DNA of 5,656 nt. Source: Pseudomonadota bacterium (lineage in GTDB: Bacteria; Pseudomonadota; Gammaproteobacteria; Xanthomonadales; Xanthomonadaceae). The position numbers and the translations under genes are program-made. The notes below the pieces were generated by a model that saw only the letters and a program-made list of their open reading frames with translations, was not told the origin of the DNA and ran no database searches. The stretch covers positions 1 through 5,656 of the forward strand of contig JAEWFH010000034.1 of assembly GCA_023388955.1 (NCBI GenBank), in the 5' to 3' direction. Shown piece by piece: positions 5,145-5,656 of this stretch (positions are counted from its first letter, which is position 1; every line of letters begins with the position of its first letter).

Positions 5145-5656
5145 CCCTCCGCGCGACTCAGCTTCATCGCCGATTCCAGCACCGCGAACAGCCGCTTCAC
5201 CTCGGCCGCGATCAGGATGAAGCGCGCGTCCATCTCGGCGCGCACGTCGTCGGCGTCGGTGGATTCCAGCTCGTCGACCGCGCCTTCCAGCAGCTTGAAC
5301 TTGCGCACCACCAGGTCCTCGCCCAGCACGAAGCTAACGTGGTCGTCCAGGCTCAGCGCCAGGCGCGTGACCTGCTTTCCGGACTCCAGGTGGCGGGCGA
5401 TCTCGTCGCTGTGCAGGTCCATGCGCTGTACCTTGACCACCGCGCCCTGGTCGACCGGGTCGCGCAGCTCGCACTCCTCCCCGATCACCAGGCCCTCGGG
5501 CATCTCGCCGCCGGCGACCCAGCCGGTCAGCACCGAGCGCGGCGCGATCTCGGCGTTCAGCGGCAGCGCCGGGAAGCTGCCCAGCGCCCGCCGCACCTCG
5601 CTGACCACCGCCTCGCCGGTCTTGCGGCTGGAGGTGTCGATGGCGATCACCCCGTG
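5141..5656 (-). CDS. rdgC: Recombination-associated protein RdgC (C-terminal part, cut by window edge)
   Basis: RdgC is a ring-forming, non-specific DNA-binding protein of the nucleoid that restrains RecA-driven recombination in E. coli. The window holds the last 171 residues of a protein that is normally about 300; the frame stays open to the right edge, so the 5' part is outside. Family blocks visible are IAIDTSSRKTGEAV near the edge, LTGWVAGGEMPEGLVIGEECELRDP, a run ending VVKVQRMDLHSDEIARHLE (the RxDL-SDEI-HLESGK block), KQVTRLALSLDDHVSFVLGEDLVVRKFK, and an acidic helical C terminus through FAVLESAMKLSRAEG. The GTG codon at 5650 is just a Val in the run and not the start. The stop overlaps the metallopeptidase GTG by 4 bases (GTGA), implying a shared mRNA. 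Confidence 0.95.
   Translation of the reverse strand, partial: HGVIAIDTSSRKTGEAVVSEVRRALGSFPALPLNAEIAPRSVLTGWVAGGEMPEGLVIGEECELRDPVDQGAVVKVQRMDLHSDEIARHLESGKQVTRLALSLDDHVSFVLGEDLVVRKFKLLEGAVDELESTDADDVRAEMDARFILIAAEVKRLFAVLESAMKLSRAEG
5145..5150 (-). promoter_or_regulatory. Shine-Dalgarno-like GGAGGG abutting the metallopeptidase GTG start
   Basis: GGAGGG on the minus strand inside the last codons of rdgC, directly touching the GTG start at 5144. Normal spacing is about 5-9 bases, and no ATG, GTG or TTG sits at that distance downstream. It may help hold a terminating ribosome for re-initiation at the GTGA overlap. Confidence 0.45.

Noticed and set aside
1..5656. A novel multi-gene system spanning the window
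   Set aside because: Every gene belongs to a recognised family, and most are housekeeping. Nothing links them into one unit beyond local operons.

Overview
This is high-GC DNA, strongly biased to G/C at third codon positions, and it looks like ordinary chromosome from a gammaproteobacterium. The protein styles (TatA/B/C, RdgC, a YgjP-type metallopeptidase, ferrochelatase) and the dispersed palindrome of the type that reads as 'SFPRTRESK' or 'PANAG(I/T)Q' suggest the Xanthomonadaceae/Lysobacteraceae (Xanthomonas, Stenotrophomonas, Lysobacter, Luteimonas). That placement is inference from recall, not from a search.

Layout. Positions 1-1165, minus strand: the tatA-tatB-tatC twin-arginine export operon, with tatC cut by the left edge. 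Positions 1253-2161, minus strand: a Sec-exported SYLF (Ysc84-like) domain protein with a Pro/Ala-rich tail. Between it and tatA is an 87-bp gap holding an 11-bp-stem hairpin. Positions 2162-2295: a divergent promoter region. Positions 2296-4205, plus strand: hemH (ferrochelatase), then an alpha/beta-hydrolase whose start overlaps the hemH stop (TGATG). Positions 4206-4328: a convergent intergenic region filled with palindromic repeats. Positions 4329-5656, minus strand: rdgC (3' part only), overlapping by GTGA a YgjP/DUF45-type zinc metallopeptidase gene.

The window is essentially housekeeping: protein export, the last step of heme synthesis, and a recombination-modulating protein. I found no defence system, phage, insertion sequence, CRISPR array or RNA gene. 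No stretch over 300 bases lacks a gene.

The structure least explained by the genes is a family of about 35-bp palindromic repeats: three full copies at 3304, 4248 and 4292, one 32-bp inverted copy at 5097-5128, and one half copy at 4230. Two copies lie at the extreme 5' ends of two unrelated genes, in the same orientation and reading frame relative to the gene, so both proteins appear to start with a repeat-encoded segment (SFPRTRESKD and SSPRTRGPKD). The copies differ at two stem base pairs by paired, compensatory changes. The family type is known in proteobacteria; its in-frame use at gene starts is what deserves a second look.
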